Shown here in pieces: positions 33,618 to 42,396 of a stretch of DNA of 64,000 bases. Source of the stretch: JANSWY01 sp965243755 (lineage in GTDB: Bacteria; Bacteroidota; Bacteroidia; Cytophagales; Cyclobacteriaceae); NCBI GenBank assembly GCA_965243755.1, contig CBDEVW010000006.1, forward strand, positions 806,001 through 870,000, in the 5' to 3' direction. The notes beneath the pieces were generated by a model that worked only from the letters and a program-made list of their open reading frames with translations, did not search any database and had not been told where the DNA came from. Numbering within the stretch: position 1 is the first letter of the stretch; each line of letters starts with the position of its first letter. Both the position numbers and the translations under genes were made by a program.

Positions 33618-34184
33618 TTATTTTGGCCTCTTGGGGTATTTGGTTACTTCCAATTCCAGGTCTTTGAGGTTGAAGTGTTGTTTTACAGCTTCATAGTTTG
33701 AATAATCTACTGGACTTTCACCTCTGCCGTATTGTGCGGGTACTACTACTACTCTGGCAATCCAGTTATCGAGATATTCTGAGGTGAGGAAGGATAGCGG
33801 GAAATCTGCATCCATCCAAACTGATACATCATATCTTGTGAAGTCAAAATTATATTGAAGTAATCCTTCAGAGGTAATTAACGTTTGAGGGAGTTGTCTC
33901 CAGATTTCTGTACCATCATTTTCTACAGACCATAAAAAGTACACTAACGCCATATCTGTTTCAAGCATGGTGAAATCGTCTGGTAAGAATAATATTTTGC
34001 TGTATTCGTCAGGTTCAAAATCAAATTGATATTCAAATACGTAGGCCTCCTCACCATCCATTCCGTCAACTCCATCCCTTCCATCTGCTCCTCTGGGTCC
34101 CGGAGGTCCGTCGTTTTCTATGATACAACTTTGTAAAAAAAAACCTGCTCCTACGAACATCAATAGTAAAGTCAACTTTTTCAT
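33618..34184 (-). CDS. Lipoprotein with short collagen-like segment
   Basis: The start at 34184 gives an SPII signal (MKKLTLLLMFVGAGFFLQSC); 19 more in-frame codons upstream are not signal-like. Directly after the lipidated Cys comes a collagen-type Gly-X-Y tract of about seven triplets (GPPGPRGADGRDGVDGMDG). A beta-rich domain of about 150 residues follows, containing LPDDFTMLETDMALVYFLW and WRQLPQTLIT. Similar lipoproteins are common in Bacteroidota. The role is unknown, possibly surface display. Confidence 0.8.
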   Translation of the reverse strand: MKKLTLLLMFVGAGFFLQSCIIENDGPPGPRGADGRDGVDGMDGEEAYVFEYQFDFEPDEYSKILFLPDDFTMLETDMALVYFLWSVENDGTEIWRQLPQTLITSEGLLQYNFDFTRYDVSVWMDADFPLSFLTSEYLDNWIARVVVVPAQYGRGESPVDYSNYEAVKQHFNLKDLELEVTKYPKRPK

Positions 34185-34272
34185 ATCGCTATTATTTTGA
34201 GTAAAACCATTTGGGGTGGAATTAGTCAAACCGTGTGCCAAAAAATTGACTTATGTATATAATTGAATGTAA

Positions 34273-34980
34273 CTAGTTGATTTTCAGTGATGAAATTTCT
34301 TCAATGATAGGTTTTAGTTGATCAAATGTACTGTATCCTCTGCTGATCAGGTACAACTGATCTGAGTGTTTCATGATGAGAGAAGGATACCCGGTAATCC
34401 CCCATGATCTATTGAGCCGAAACTCTTCCATGGTTCTTTCCCTTGTTGATGCAGAATGAAATGCTTTAAGGAACTCATCGAATGGGATATTGAAATTTTC
34501 ACAAATGATCTCATAGAACTGATCTTGTGTAGGGTCTTCAGAATGTTGGTAAAACCTGACCTGTATAGCTTCCAAAAAGTCTAGGTCCCGTGCGCCTACC
34601 CACTTTCTTGCCGCCACAACAGCTCTGCAAGATGGTTCTGTGTCATAATTAAATTGATCCCTGGTGAATAAGTCGTAATTAAATTCCTGGCCACTTCTTT
34701 CATGGACAGACTTCCAGTGATGGGCAATCATGTCTTTCATTTGATCGTTCCATGGGTCCCCTCCACCTGGCCTTAATCCACCTACTACAGTAACAAAATC
34801 AAATTCGTTGTAGTGTTGCCTTAATTGTTTCAGTTCAGGCGCCATGCCGTAACACCAGGAACACATGGGGTCTCCTATATAGATTAGTTGATTGTTTTTA
34901 TGCTCGATTGGTTTGCTCTCTGAGTTTAGGTGAGCTGGTTCACAGGTACCATCTTCAGGATCACAAAATTTATTTTCCAT
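34273..34980 (-). CDS. DsbA-family (FrnE-like) thiol oxidoreductase
   Basis: The 235-aa protein lacks a signal peptide. A 30-residue extension with two extra Cys precedes a DsbA/FrnE-type thioredoxin fold: YIGDPMCSWCYGMAPEL with the CSWC active site (Cys40, Cys43), the inserted helical domain and the cis-Pro loop GITGYPSLIMKH. Cytoplasmic members act in disulfide handling or as glutathione-dependent isomerases. It is probably monocistronic. Confidence 0.9.
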   Translation of the reverse strand: MENKFCDPEDGTCEPAHLNSESKPIEHKNNQLIYIGDPMCSWCYGMAPELKQLRQHYNEFDFVTVVGGLRPGGGDPWNDQMKDMIAHHWKSVHERSGQEFNYDLFTRDQFNYDTEPSCRAVVAARKWVGARDLDFLEAIQVRFYQHSEDPTQDQFYEIICENFNIPFDEFLKAFHSASTRERTMEEFRLNRSWGITGYPSLIMKHSDQLYLISRGYSTFDQLKPIIEEISSLKIN

Positions 34981-35081
34981 TTCCGTTTGTTTTGAGGCAC
35001 AACATGATGGTTCTGCGATTAGTTTCCATTATTCCAACTAATCATTGATTTTGGTCGTCTAATAAGTATAGTTTTTGTGTT

Positions 35082-35426
35082 ATGTTAAAGAGGTACCTTC
35101 ACATAATAATCGTTTCACTGATTTTTTCCTGCCAGGGGAATGACGAAACAAATGCTCCTGAGGAAACCACCAGCTGCCAGATTGATGCAGAAATATTAGG
35201 ACAGGATCTCACCAAACATGCCTGTTCAGGTGGCTATATCATTCGGTTGTCTAATCAGGAAACATTCACTGTTTATGACCTGTTAGATGATCAGATAACT
35301 TCCGAAGCTTTCCAGCTAACTATCTTTGATGAACCAATCGCGGTGAAAATTGATGTTACTGACCTTAAGGATTCTTCCTGTAGTCACTATGCAAAAGTGC
35401 TTACCTGTATCTCGAGGGTAGATTAA
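35082..35426 (+). CDS. Small lipoprotein (hypothetical)
   Basis: The 114-aa protein has an SPII signal (MLKRYLHIIIVSLIFSCQG, lipidated Cys about 17). The mature part carries four further cysteines (TSCQ, HACSG, SSCSH, LTCIS) that could form two disulfides. No family is recognised. The last four bases overlap the 3' end of the convergent siroheme gene. Confidence 0.7.
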   Translation: MLKRYLHIIIVSLIFSCQGNDETNAPEETTSCQIDAEILGQDLTKHACSGGYIIRLSNQETFTVYDLLDDQITSEAFQLTIFDEPIAVKIDVTDLKDSSCSHYAKVLTCISRVD

Positions 35427-36025
35427 TCTTTCTTTTTGTTTTTCAGCCAACTGTTGGTGACTTCATTAAGTTGGTTCACTTTATACTCAAAGTCGCCCTT
35501 TAACTGGTCCCTGATGTTTTCAAGATTGTCCAAAATTTCCTGAACTGAATCGGGTAATGCTTCTTCAAAATACTGACGGAATCTTTTGGTAAGGGTAGGA
35601 GATTTGCCATTACTTGATATGGCTATTTTCAGGTCTCCTTTTTTTACTACACTGCTCAAATAAAAGTCACACAAATCTGGTGTGTCAGCAACATTACATA
35701 ACAAATGTCTTTTAGCACATTGTCTCTTGATTTTCTCGTGAAGTGTTCTGCTGTCAGTGGCGCAAATTACAAGGTCTTTGTTCTTGAGGTATTTCTTTTT
35801 ATAAGGTTGTTCTATGACTTTTAATGAAGGGTGTTCCTTTTCAAGCTCAAGGATTCTTGGTTGCAATATTTCCCTGGCCACCAATAACACATTGGCTTCC
35901 GGAGAATTTTTAAGTACAGCTTCCAGTTTCTCTAACCCAACATAACCTCCCCCGACAATTAAGGTCTGGATTTGATGAAGTTTAATGAAAATTGGGAATA
36001 AAACATTGCCTTGTTCCTTATCCAT
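35423..36025 (-). CDS. Precorrin-2 dehydrogenase/sirohydrochlorin ferrochelatase (Met8-like)
   Basis: The 200-aa protein has an NAD-binding Rossmann start (QTLIVGGGYVGLEKLEAVL), the LVICATDSRTLHEKI segment, the LLCNVADTPDLCDFYLSSVVKKGDLKIAISSNGKSPTLTKRFRQYFE segment that is diagnostic for CysG-N/Met8, and a helical C-terminus. It oxidises precorrin-2 to sirohydrochlorin and may insert iron to give siroheme, the prosthetic group of NirB. Its start overlaps the end of cobA by eight bases (36018-36025), indicating translational coupling. Confidence 0.93.
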   Translation of the reverse strand: MDKEQGNVLFPIFIKLHQIQTLIVGGGYVGLEKLEAVLKNSPEANVLLVAREILQPRILELEKEHPSLKVIEQPYKKKYLKNKDLVICATDSRTLHEKIKRQCAKRHLLCNVADTPDLCDFYLSSVVKKGDLKIAISSNGKSPTLTKRFRQYFEEALPDSVQEILDNLENIRDQLKGDFEYKVNQLNEVTNSWLKNKKKD

Positions 36026-36749
36026 GGTTTGAGATCTTTAATCTTTCGTTGACTACTTTGCCTACTATAATAATTGCAGGAGAAGAGATACCGTTTTTGT
36101 TTACCAACTCAACAATGTTGGATAATGTTCCAAATACGGACTTCTCATTTTCCATGGTCCCGTTCATGATAATACCTACTGGCTCCTCGGGATCTCTATA
36201 TTTACCAAAAACCTCCACAATCCGTGGCAGGTTCTTCATTCCCATCAGTATCACCACGGTAGCGCTGGATTGTGCTGCCTGAATAAGGTCTTCTGAGAAC
36301 TGTTCTGATCTGGTAGTACCAGTGACGACCCAGAAACTTTCATTAATACCACGTTTAGTTAACGGAATCAGATGGGATGCCGGAACAGCCACACTGCTAC
36401 TGATTCCAGGGATTATTTCAACGGCTATCTGATGTTTTTGCGCATGTTCCATTTCTTCATGTCCCCTGCCAAATACAAATGGGTCACCACCTTTTAATCG
36501 GACTACTGTCTTGTTTTGTGAGGCATGCGCTACGATGAGGTCATTAATATGCGATTGTTGCTTGATATGAAGACCGGATTTTTTTCCTACATAGATTTTC
36601 TCACAGGATGGCTTACAATAATCCAGCAACTCATCATTCGCCAGGGCGTCATAAAGCACCACATCTGCCTGTTTTAATGCATTTACTGCTTTCAATGTTA
36701 CAAGTTCCTTGTCACCTGGACCGGCACCAACTAATATCAATTTCTTCAT
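36018..36749 (-). CDS. cobA: Uroporphyrinogen-III C-methyltransferase
   Basis: The 243-aa enzyme methylates uroporphyrinogen III twice with S-adenosylmethionine, giving precorrin-2. The SUMT signature is complete: LVGAGPGDKELVTLKAVNALKQADVVLYD at the N-terminus, VVRLKGGDPFVFGRGHEE, and IPGISSSVAVPASHLIPLTKRGINES. Together with the downstream met8-like gene it forms the siroheme pathway. It diverges from nirB across a 136-base region with four TACGTA motifs, so siroheme supply and nitrite reductase are probably co-regulated. Confidence 0.97.
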   Translation of the reverse strand: MKKLILVGAGPGDKELVTLKAVNALKQADVVLYDALANDELLDYCKPSCEKIYVGKKSGLHIKQQSHINDLIVAHASQNKTVVRLKGGDPFVFGRGHEEMEHAQKHQIAVEIIPGISSSVAVPASHLIPLTKRGINESFWVVTGTTRSEQFSEDLIQAAQSSATVVILMGMKNLPRIVEVFGKYRDPEEPVGIIMNGTMENEKSVFGTLSNIVELVNKNGISSPAIIIVGKVVNERLKISNHG

Positions 36750-36854
36750 GTTGTGGGCAATTTAAGGAAAGAACCTAAATCAATGAATACGTAGATGAAA
36801 TTAATTAATAAACGATAAAAAATTACGTAATTAGTTTGATATTGCTAATTAAAC

Positions 36855-36870
36855 TACGTAATATTACGTA
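36855..36870. promoter_or_regulatory. 7-2-7 inverted repeat operator, cobA/nirB region
   Basis: TACGTAATATTACGTA is a perfect inverted repeat of the heptamer TACGTAA with a 2-base gap. It ends 15 bases before the nirB ATG and is 105 bases from the cobA start. Single TACGTA copies at 36788-36793 and 36824-36829 (the latter within TTACGTAA, 56 bases before nirB) lie in the same region. The same 16-base architecture occurs upstream of the porin-nrt genes and upstream of narK. Confidence 0.7.
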
Positions 36871-36885
36871 AAATTATTAAGTAAT

Positions 36886-39375
36886 ATGAAAGTAGTCGTT
36901 GTAGGAAATGGTATGGTTGGCTTCAAGTTTTGTGAAAAACTACGTAAAAAGGCCAATGTACAGCAAATTGAGGTTGTGGTTTATGGAGACGAATCACTAC
37001 CGGCTTATGACAGGGTTCATCTGAGTGAATACTTTTCGGATCAGGATGCTGAGAAGCTCATGATGGCTCCAATGGACTGGTACAATGACTATGATATTAC
37101 TTTAAAGGTAGGGGAATTAGTCACCGCTATCGATCGTGAAAAACAACAAGTTAAAACGCATAAAGGAAATACCGAGTCTTATGATTACCTGGTACTCGCC
37201 ACAGGATCAAGCGCAATGGTTCCTCCCATAGATGGAGTAGAGAAAAAAGGTGTTTTTGTATACCGCAAAATAGAGGATCTTGATCAGATAATTGATTTTG
37301 GGAAAAAAGTGAACAGGGCTGCTGTGCTTGGTGGCGGGTTGCTGGGGTTGGAGGCTGCTAAGGCTTTAATGGACATGGGGCTTGAAACTCAGGTAGTGGA
37401 GTTTGCACCGCGCCTAATGCCAAGGCAACTGGATGATGCTGGTGCTGAGCTACTGAAGTCAAAAATTGAGTCACTTGACATTGAAGTGTTATTGAACAGA
37501 AACACTAAGAAGATTGATGGGAATGGAAAGCTTGATCGATTGGTGTTTTCCGATGGGACTGAATTATTGACCGATATGTTGGTGATTTCCTGCGGTATAG
37601 TTTCAAGAGATGAATTAGCGGAGGGTGCCGGATTGGAAAAGGGACCGAGAGGAGGATTTAAAGTGGATAGCCAGATGCTTACTAATGATCCAAAAATATA
37701 TGCCATTGGAGAAGCAGCTTCATATGAGGGCATGGTTTATGGATTGGTGGCTCCCGGCTATGAAATGGCTGATGTAGTTGTCAGTCAGTTGGTCAAGGAA
37801 GAATATACTCCTTTTGAAGGAGCAGATATGTCAACAAAATTGAAGCTAATAGGGGTGGACGTAGGAAGTTTTGGCGATGCACTGGGTACCACTCCTAACA
37901 GCATTCCAATTACTTATGAAGACAGGAATAATGGAACCTACAAGCGAATTAACATCAGTGAGGACGGCAAGAAGCTGATAGGCGGTATATTGGTAGGAGA
38001 TGCTGAGGATTATAATATTCTCCATCAATTTACCATGAATGAAATGGCCTTACCTCCAAACCCTGAAGACCTGATTTTAGGTGCTCGTGGAGGTGAAGAT
38101 GGCCTTGGAGGTATTGGAGCACTTCCAGCTACAAGTCAGATATGTTCCTGTGAGAATGTTACAAAAGGGGATATTGAGGAAGCCGTTAAGTCCGGAGAGT
38201 GTGAAAATATAGGTCAGATTAAGGCCTGTACAAAAGCAGGAACTGGCTGTGGTGCTTGTACCCCAATGGTGACTGACATTCTGAACGAAACCTTGAAATC
38301 AATGGGTAAAACAGTTCGCAAGGTTTTGTGTGAGCATTTTGATTATACTCGTCAGGAACTATTTGATTTGGTCAAAGTTTCAGGAATTAATGATTATGAA
38401 CAGTTTCTGGATCAGTATGGTGAAGGAGATGGGTGTGAGGTTTGTAAGCCTGCCATGGCCTCAATATTTGCCAGTGTTTACAATGATTTGATCACTAAAC
38501 AGGATACAATCCAGGATACCAATGATCGCTTTTTGGCCAACATTCAGAAAGGTGGATCTTATTCGGTGATACCTCGAATTCCTGGAGGAGAAATTACCCC
38601 TGAAAGTCTTATTGTAATTGGAGAGGTTGCAAAGGAGTATGGATTATACACTAAAATAACCGGAGGTCAACGAATTGACTTACTGGGTGCACAACTGGAA
38701 GATCTGCCAGACATCTGGGAAAAACTGATCAATGCCGGCTTTGAAAGTGGTCATGCATATGGGAAAGCCCTAAGGACTGTGAAAAGTTGTGTGGGATCCA
38801 CCTGGTGTAGATATGGTCTGCATGATTCTGTTTCATTCGCCATTGAGGTTGAAAACAGATACAAAGGATTAAGGGCTCCACATAAATTGAAGAGTGCAGT
38901 TTCCGGATGTAGAAGAGAATGTGCTGAAGCACAAAGTAAAGATTTTGGAATCATCGCAACAGAACAAGGTTGGAACCTGTATGTCTGTGGAAACGGAGGG
39001 GCTAACCCGGCTCATGCTCAGTTACTTGCTGGTGATATTGATTCTGAGACTTGCATCAAATACCTGGATCGGTTTCTAATGTTCTACATCAAGACTGCTG
39101 AGCCATTAAACAGGACCTCTGTGTGGTTGAGCAAACTGGAAGGGGGTATGGATTATTTGAAATCTGTGATTGTGGAAGACAGCCTGGGCATTGGAGAGCA
39201 GCTGGAACTTGAAATGAAAAAGCTCATTGAAGTGTATAAGTGCGAATGGAAGGAAGTAGTTAACAATCCGGAATTAAGAAAGAAATTCACACATTTTATC
39301 AATAAGAAAGCTGGTGACCCTACAATGAAGTTTGAAGAAATGCGAGGACAAAAGGTTCCTGCAGCGTGGGGTTAA
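36886..39375 (+). CDS. nirB: Assimilatory nitrite reductase [NAD(P)H], large subunit
   Basis: The 829-aa enzyme reduces nitrite to ammonium with six electrons from NAD(P)H. Domains in order: FAD/NAD(P)-binding pyridine nucleotide oxidoreductase (1-400, VVVVGNGMVG and GGGLLGLEAA), a BFD-like [2Fe-2S] domain (about 418-465, CSCENVTKGD and CTKAGTGCGAC), a second cysteine segment (CEVCKP), a ferredoxin-like half domain (about 560-620), and the siroheme/[4Fe-4S] domain. The cluster cysteines are in SCVGSTWC (CxxxxxC, about 635) and SGCRREC (CxxxC, about 675). The length is normal. nirD follows 24 bases downstream. Confidence 0.97.
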   Translation: MKVVVVGNGMVGFKFCEKLRKKANVQQIEVVVYGDESLPAYDRVHLSEYFSDQDAEKLMMAPMDWYNDYDITLKVGELVTAIDREKQQVKTHKGNTESYDYLVLATGSSAMVPPIDGVEKKGVFVYRKIEDLDQIIDFGKKVNRAAVLGGGLLGLEAAKALMDMGLETQVVEFAPRLMPRQLDDAGAELLKSKIESLDIEVLLNRNTKKIDGNGKLDRLVFSDGTELLTDMLVISCGIVSRDELAEGAGLEKGPRGGFKVDSQMLTNDPKIYAIGEAASYEGMVYGLVAPGYEMADVVVSQLVKEEYTPFEGADMSTKLKLIGVDVGSFGDALGTTPNSIPITYEDRNNGTYKRINISEDGKKLIGGILVGDAEDYNILHQFTMNEMALPPNPEDLILGARGGEDGLGGIGALPATSQICSCENVTKGDIEEAVKSGECENIGQIKACTKAGTGCGACTPMVTDILNETLKSMGKTVRKVLCEHFDYTRQELFDLVKVSGINDYEQFLDQYGEGDGCEVCKPAMASIFASVYNDLITKQDTIQDTNDRFLANIQKGGSYSVIPRIPGGEITPESLIVIGEVAKEYGLYTKITGGQRIDLLGAQLEDLPDIWEKLINAGFESGHAYGKALRTVKSCVGSTWCRYGLHDSVSFAIEVENRYKGLRAPHKLKSAVSGCRRECAEAQSKDFGIIATEQGWNLYVCGNGGANPAHAQLLAGDIDSETCIKYLDRFLMFYIKTAEPLNRTSVWLSKLEGGMDYLKSVIVEDSLGIGEQLELEMKKLIEVYKCEWKEVVNNPELRKKFTHFINKKAGDPTMKFEEMRGQKVPAAWG

Positions 39376-39399
39376 ATCACTTAATAAAGCATTTGAATT

Positions 39400-39780
39400 A
39401 TGATCGACGAACTCATAGCAAGTTATAAATCAGTACCGGCAGATGGCGTAAAAGTCTGGTATGAAGTAGCAATGGTAGAAGAATTCCCAAAGAATGGAGG
39501 TGTGGCCATGGAATACAAAGGACTGCAAATTGCTATTTTCAATTTCAGTCGCAGAGGTGAGTGGTATGCTACTCAAAACCTGTGCCCCCACAAAAAGCAA
39601 ATGATTCTGGCCAGAGGAATGATTGGGTCTGAAGGAGGACAGCCGAAAGTTGCTTGTCCTTTTCATAAGAAGACCTTTTCCCTAAAGTCGGGGGAGAACC
39701 TCAATGGGTCGGAGTGTGCACTGGCGACTTACCCGGTAAAAATAGAAGACGGAAAGGTCTACGTTGGCTTTGCTGAGTAG
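39400..39780 (+). CDS. nirD: Nitrite reductase small subunit (Rieske-like)
   Basis: The 126-aa protein is the NirD partner of NirB, with a Rieske-type fold. The segments YKGLQIAIFNFSRRGEWYATQNLCPHKKQMILARGMIG and VACPFHKKTFSLKSGENL keep one Cys-x-His (CPH) and one Cys-x-x-His (CPFH). The full Rieske ligand set may therefore be present here, although many NirD proteins lack the cluster. The tight 24-base spacing marks a nirBD operon. Confidence 0.95.
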   Translation: MIDELIASYKSVPADGVKVWYEVAMVEEFPKNGGVAMEYKGLQIAIFNFSRRGEWYATQNLCPHKKQMILARGMIGSEGGQPKVACPFHKKTFSLKSGENLNGSECALATYPVKIEDGKVYVGFAE

Positions 39781-39903
39781 CGACCTTTTGAACGGTTTTA
39801 ATTTCAATCAGCTACGGATTAGGTTACCAGGTAAACGATGAATTAGCACAGGGTGACACTCAGTCTCCCTGTCTAATTCTTTCAACATTTTAGTGCTACC
39901 ACC

Positions 39904-39911
39904 TATCTTTG
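39904..39911 (+). promoter_or_regulatory. Candidate -7 box of the nitrate sensor operon
   Basis: TATCTTTG matches the Bacteroidota TAnnTTTG box 20 bases before the kinase start codon. No clear -33 TTTG is visible. It would allow the sensor/regulator genes to be transcribed independently of nirBD. Confidence 0.4.
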
Positions 39912-39931
39912 GTATATCTTGACCATGGTTT

Positions 39932-41695
39932 ATGCGGAAAACAAAATTTAAAAGACTTGGGTGGCTGTACATTGTAGCACTTTCAGGAATTGCACTGAGT
40001 ATTATAGCAAGCCAGTCGTTGGTGCAGAGCTTCATCGGTAATCAGGAGGACGATTCGAGGGTGATCAATGTGGCAGGGCGTCAAAGGATGCTTAGTCAGA
40101 AAATCAGCAAATTGATCCTGAGTCCACCTACATCAGAAAACATCAAAGCGTTGGAAGAGACTGTTGATCTTTGGGAGCAATCTCATCAGGGGTTACTGAA
40201 CGGTAATCAGGAGATGGGATTGTCTGGCAAGAATTCAGAGGCAGTCATTAAGATGTATGATTCCGTGGCTCCATTCTACAATGCCATGATCGAAAGTACC
40301 AGGCAGGTAATCCAAGCTTATAATGACTCAGATTCGGTTGATCAACAATTGATCAAACAGCTGGTTACCGAGGTAATGGCCAATGAAAAGCAATTTCTTA
40401 CCGGAATGGATCAGATCGTATTCCAATACGATGATGAGGCTAAAAGTAAGGTAGTGCAGTTGAGAAGAATAGAAATAGCACTCTTTGTAGTGTCTATGAT
40501 GATCATATTGCTGGAATTGCTTTTTATTTTCCGACCAATTGCCCGTAATGTTCAGGAGACTGTACGTGAATTAACGGAATCTGAGGAGTCCTCTAATCGC
40601 ATGGCCAAGGAAATGAGTAAACTCTATGACGAGTTAGTGAAATCCTATCAGGACCTTGAATCTGTGAACATACAGCCAGAAACCACAAGTTTGCTGATGA
40701 ATATCGGGCAGGATGGATCATATCTTGATGAGGAAATTAAATTTTTGAGGGATCTTGAGATCGATAAAGAAGGTGACTTCAAAAAGTTGTTATCCAAAAA
40801 TGGTTACTCAGATGATTTTATTAATGGCCTGTTTGCCAATTTAAGCAGCGGTGAAAATTGGTTTGGAGAACTGAAGCTAACCAGTGAGGATGGAGACTTT
40901 GTATGGATAGAGGTGTTCCTTGTGCCGATTGTAGGGGAGGACCTAATCAAAGTAATAGGCAGGGAAATTACTGAGATCAAAGAAGCTAAGATGATCTCCC
41001 GGGAGATGAATAGTGAAAAAATTGCCAGGAAAGTGAAGGAGCAGCAGTACCGGTCTGTATTGATTTTGGAGGGGCAGGAAGAAGAAAGACAAAGATTGGC
41101 CCGAGAACTACATGATGGTGTGGGACAGATGTTGTCTGCGTTGAAAATGAGTATTGAAGCGGTCAATATTCCAAAAGAACCTGTACACAACCGAAAGCGA
41201 TTTGATGACACCAAATATCTTTTAAAGCGGGTGATTCAGGAAATCCGAAGAATATCATTCAACCTGATACCTACCAACCTGGCGGATTTCGGGATAGTGC
41301 CAGCGGTGAAGAAGTTTTGCCAGGAAGTATCCAGGTTGAGTAATACGCCAGTTCATTTTGAAAACAAAACAAGTTTTATCAATCGGCTGGAGCAACATGT
41401 GGAGAGCAACCTGTATAGAATAATCCAGGAGGGAGTAAACAACGCGGTGAAGTATGCAAAAGCTAAATCAATTACGGTGCGTTTTGAGCATACGGTAAGT
41501 CATCTCAATATTACTATTGCCGACAATGGTAAGGGTTTTAATTATGAAGAATTGAATTTGAACGGGCATTTCAAGAGTTCTGGTCATGGTATATACAACA
41601 TGCGCGAGCGGGCAGCCTTCATTAATGCGAGTTTCGAAGTAGACAGTTCTCCTGAAAATGGTACGAAAATTTTCGTAAGTTTACCATTAGAATAA
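39932..41695 (+). CDS. NarX-like P-box sensor histidine kinase
   Basis: The 587-aa membrane kinase has a first membrane helix (about 10-30) and a periplasmic PilJ/NarX-type domain with the nitrate P-box-like motif INVAGRQRMLSQKISK (about 45-60). A second membrane helix (about 183-203, EIALFVVSMMIILLELLFIF), a coiled linker and a PAS-like domain (about 240-365) follow. The HisKA_3 phospho-acceptor is His394 (LARELHDGVGQMLSALKM) and the ATPase domain has NNAVKYAKAKS, ADNGKGF and GHGIYNMRERA. By motif and position it should sense periplasmic nitrate or nitrite and phosphorylate the adjacent NarL-like regulator, 19 bases downstream. Confidence 0.9.
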   Translation: MRKTKFKRLGWLYIVALSGIALSIIASQSLVQSFIGNQEDDSRVINVAGRQRMLSQKISKLILSPPTSENIKALEETVDLWEQSHQGLLNGNQEMGLSGKNSEAVIKMYDSVAPFYNAMIESTRQVIQAYNDSDSVDQQLIKQLVTEVMANEKQFLTGMDQIVFQYDDEAKSKVVQLRRIEIALFVVSMMIILLELLFIFRPIARNVQETVRELTESEESSNRMAKEMSKLYDELVKSYQDLESVNIQPETTSLLMNIGQDGSYLDEEIKFLRDLEIDKEGDFKKLLSKNGYSDDFINGLFANLSSGENWFGELKLTSEDGDFVWIEVFLVPIVGEDLIKVIGREITEIKEAKMISREMNSEKIARKVKEQQYRSVLILEGQEEERQRLARELHDGVGQMLSALKMSIEAVNIPKEPVHNRKRFDDTKYLLKRVIQEIRRISFNLIPTNLADFGIVPAVKKFCQEVSRLSNTPVHFENKTSFINRLEQHVESNLYRIIQEGVNNAVKYAKAKSITVRFEHTVSHLNITIADNGKGFNYEELNLNGHFKSSGHGIYNMRERAAFINASFEVDSSPENGTKIFVSLPLE

Positions 41696-41714
41696 ACGAT
41701 TAAATACGTAGGAT

Positions 41715-42386
41715 ATGATTAATGCAGTACTGGCAGATGACCATGAGATCGTAAGGAAGGGAATTAAGATCCTGCTTGAAGATGATGGTCACATTAAAGT
41801 AATTGCCGAAGCGTCTGACGGAAATGAAGCAATCGCCATGGTGAACGAGCTAAAACCTGATCTCCTAATCACTGATATCCGGATGCCGGAACTCGATGGT
41901 TTGCAAACCACTCAGAAAGTAAGAGCGGCTTACCCTGACATTAAAATTCTGGTGCTTTCTATGCACGATGATGAAGACTATATTCTGAAATCTGCCGAGT
42001 ATGGAGCTGATGGTTACCTACTTAAGGATACCAGTAAACCTGAATTTATCAAAGCCATTGATACTGTGATGTCCGGTCACAAATATTTTAGTGGAGACAT
42101 CTCTGATATCCTGGTGAATTCTTATCTGAACTTTAAATCAGGAACACCAAAAGTACAGAGCCCATCCAAAACAGAAAGTATTTTAACGAAAAGAGAGCGA
42201 GAGATTCTTGGGCTGATCTATAATGGGATTTCAAACAAAGAGATTGCTGAAGAGCTGGGTAAAAGTGTAAGAACGATAGAAACACACCGATTTAATATCA
42301 TGAAAAAACTTGGTGTGAAGAACATTGCAGAATTGCTACGGAAAATCGAAACAGATCCCGCTCTCAAGCAGGCAATCACATCTTAA
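41715..42386 (+). CDS. NarL/FixJ-family response regulator
   Basis: The 223-aa protein has a receiver domain with Asp8/Asp9, phospho-acceptor Asp54 (LLITDIRMPELDG), Ser in VLSMHDDE and the switch Lys of YLLKDTSK. A LuxR-type helix-turn-helix follows (about 155-212, LTKREREILGLIYNGISNKEIAEELGKSVRTIETHRFNIMKKLGV). It is the evident partner of the P-box kinase upstream. I infer that it binds the 7-2-7 TACGTA operators in this island. A single TACGTA (41705-41710) lies five bases before its own ATG. The FNR-like gene follows ten bases downstream. Confidence 0.94.
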   Translation: MINAVLADDHEIVRKGIKILLEDDGHIKVIAEASDGNEAIAMVNELKPDLLITDIRMPELDGLQTTQKVRAAYPDIKILVLSMHDDEDYILKSAEYGADGYLLKDTSKPEFIKAIDTVMSGHKYFSGDISDILVNSYLNFKSGTPKVQSPSKTESILTKREREILGLIYNGISNKEIAEELGKSVRTIETHRFNIMKKLGVKNIAELLRKIETDPALKQAITS

Positions 42387-42396
42387 GTAGTAAATA

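Noticed and set aside
39781..39931. Possible tRNA or riboswitch between nirD and the sensor kinase
   Set aside because: No cloverleaf or known riboswitch core could be drawn; the stretch is better explained as a promoter region.
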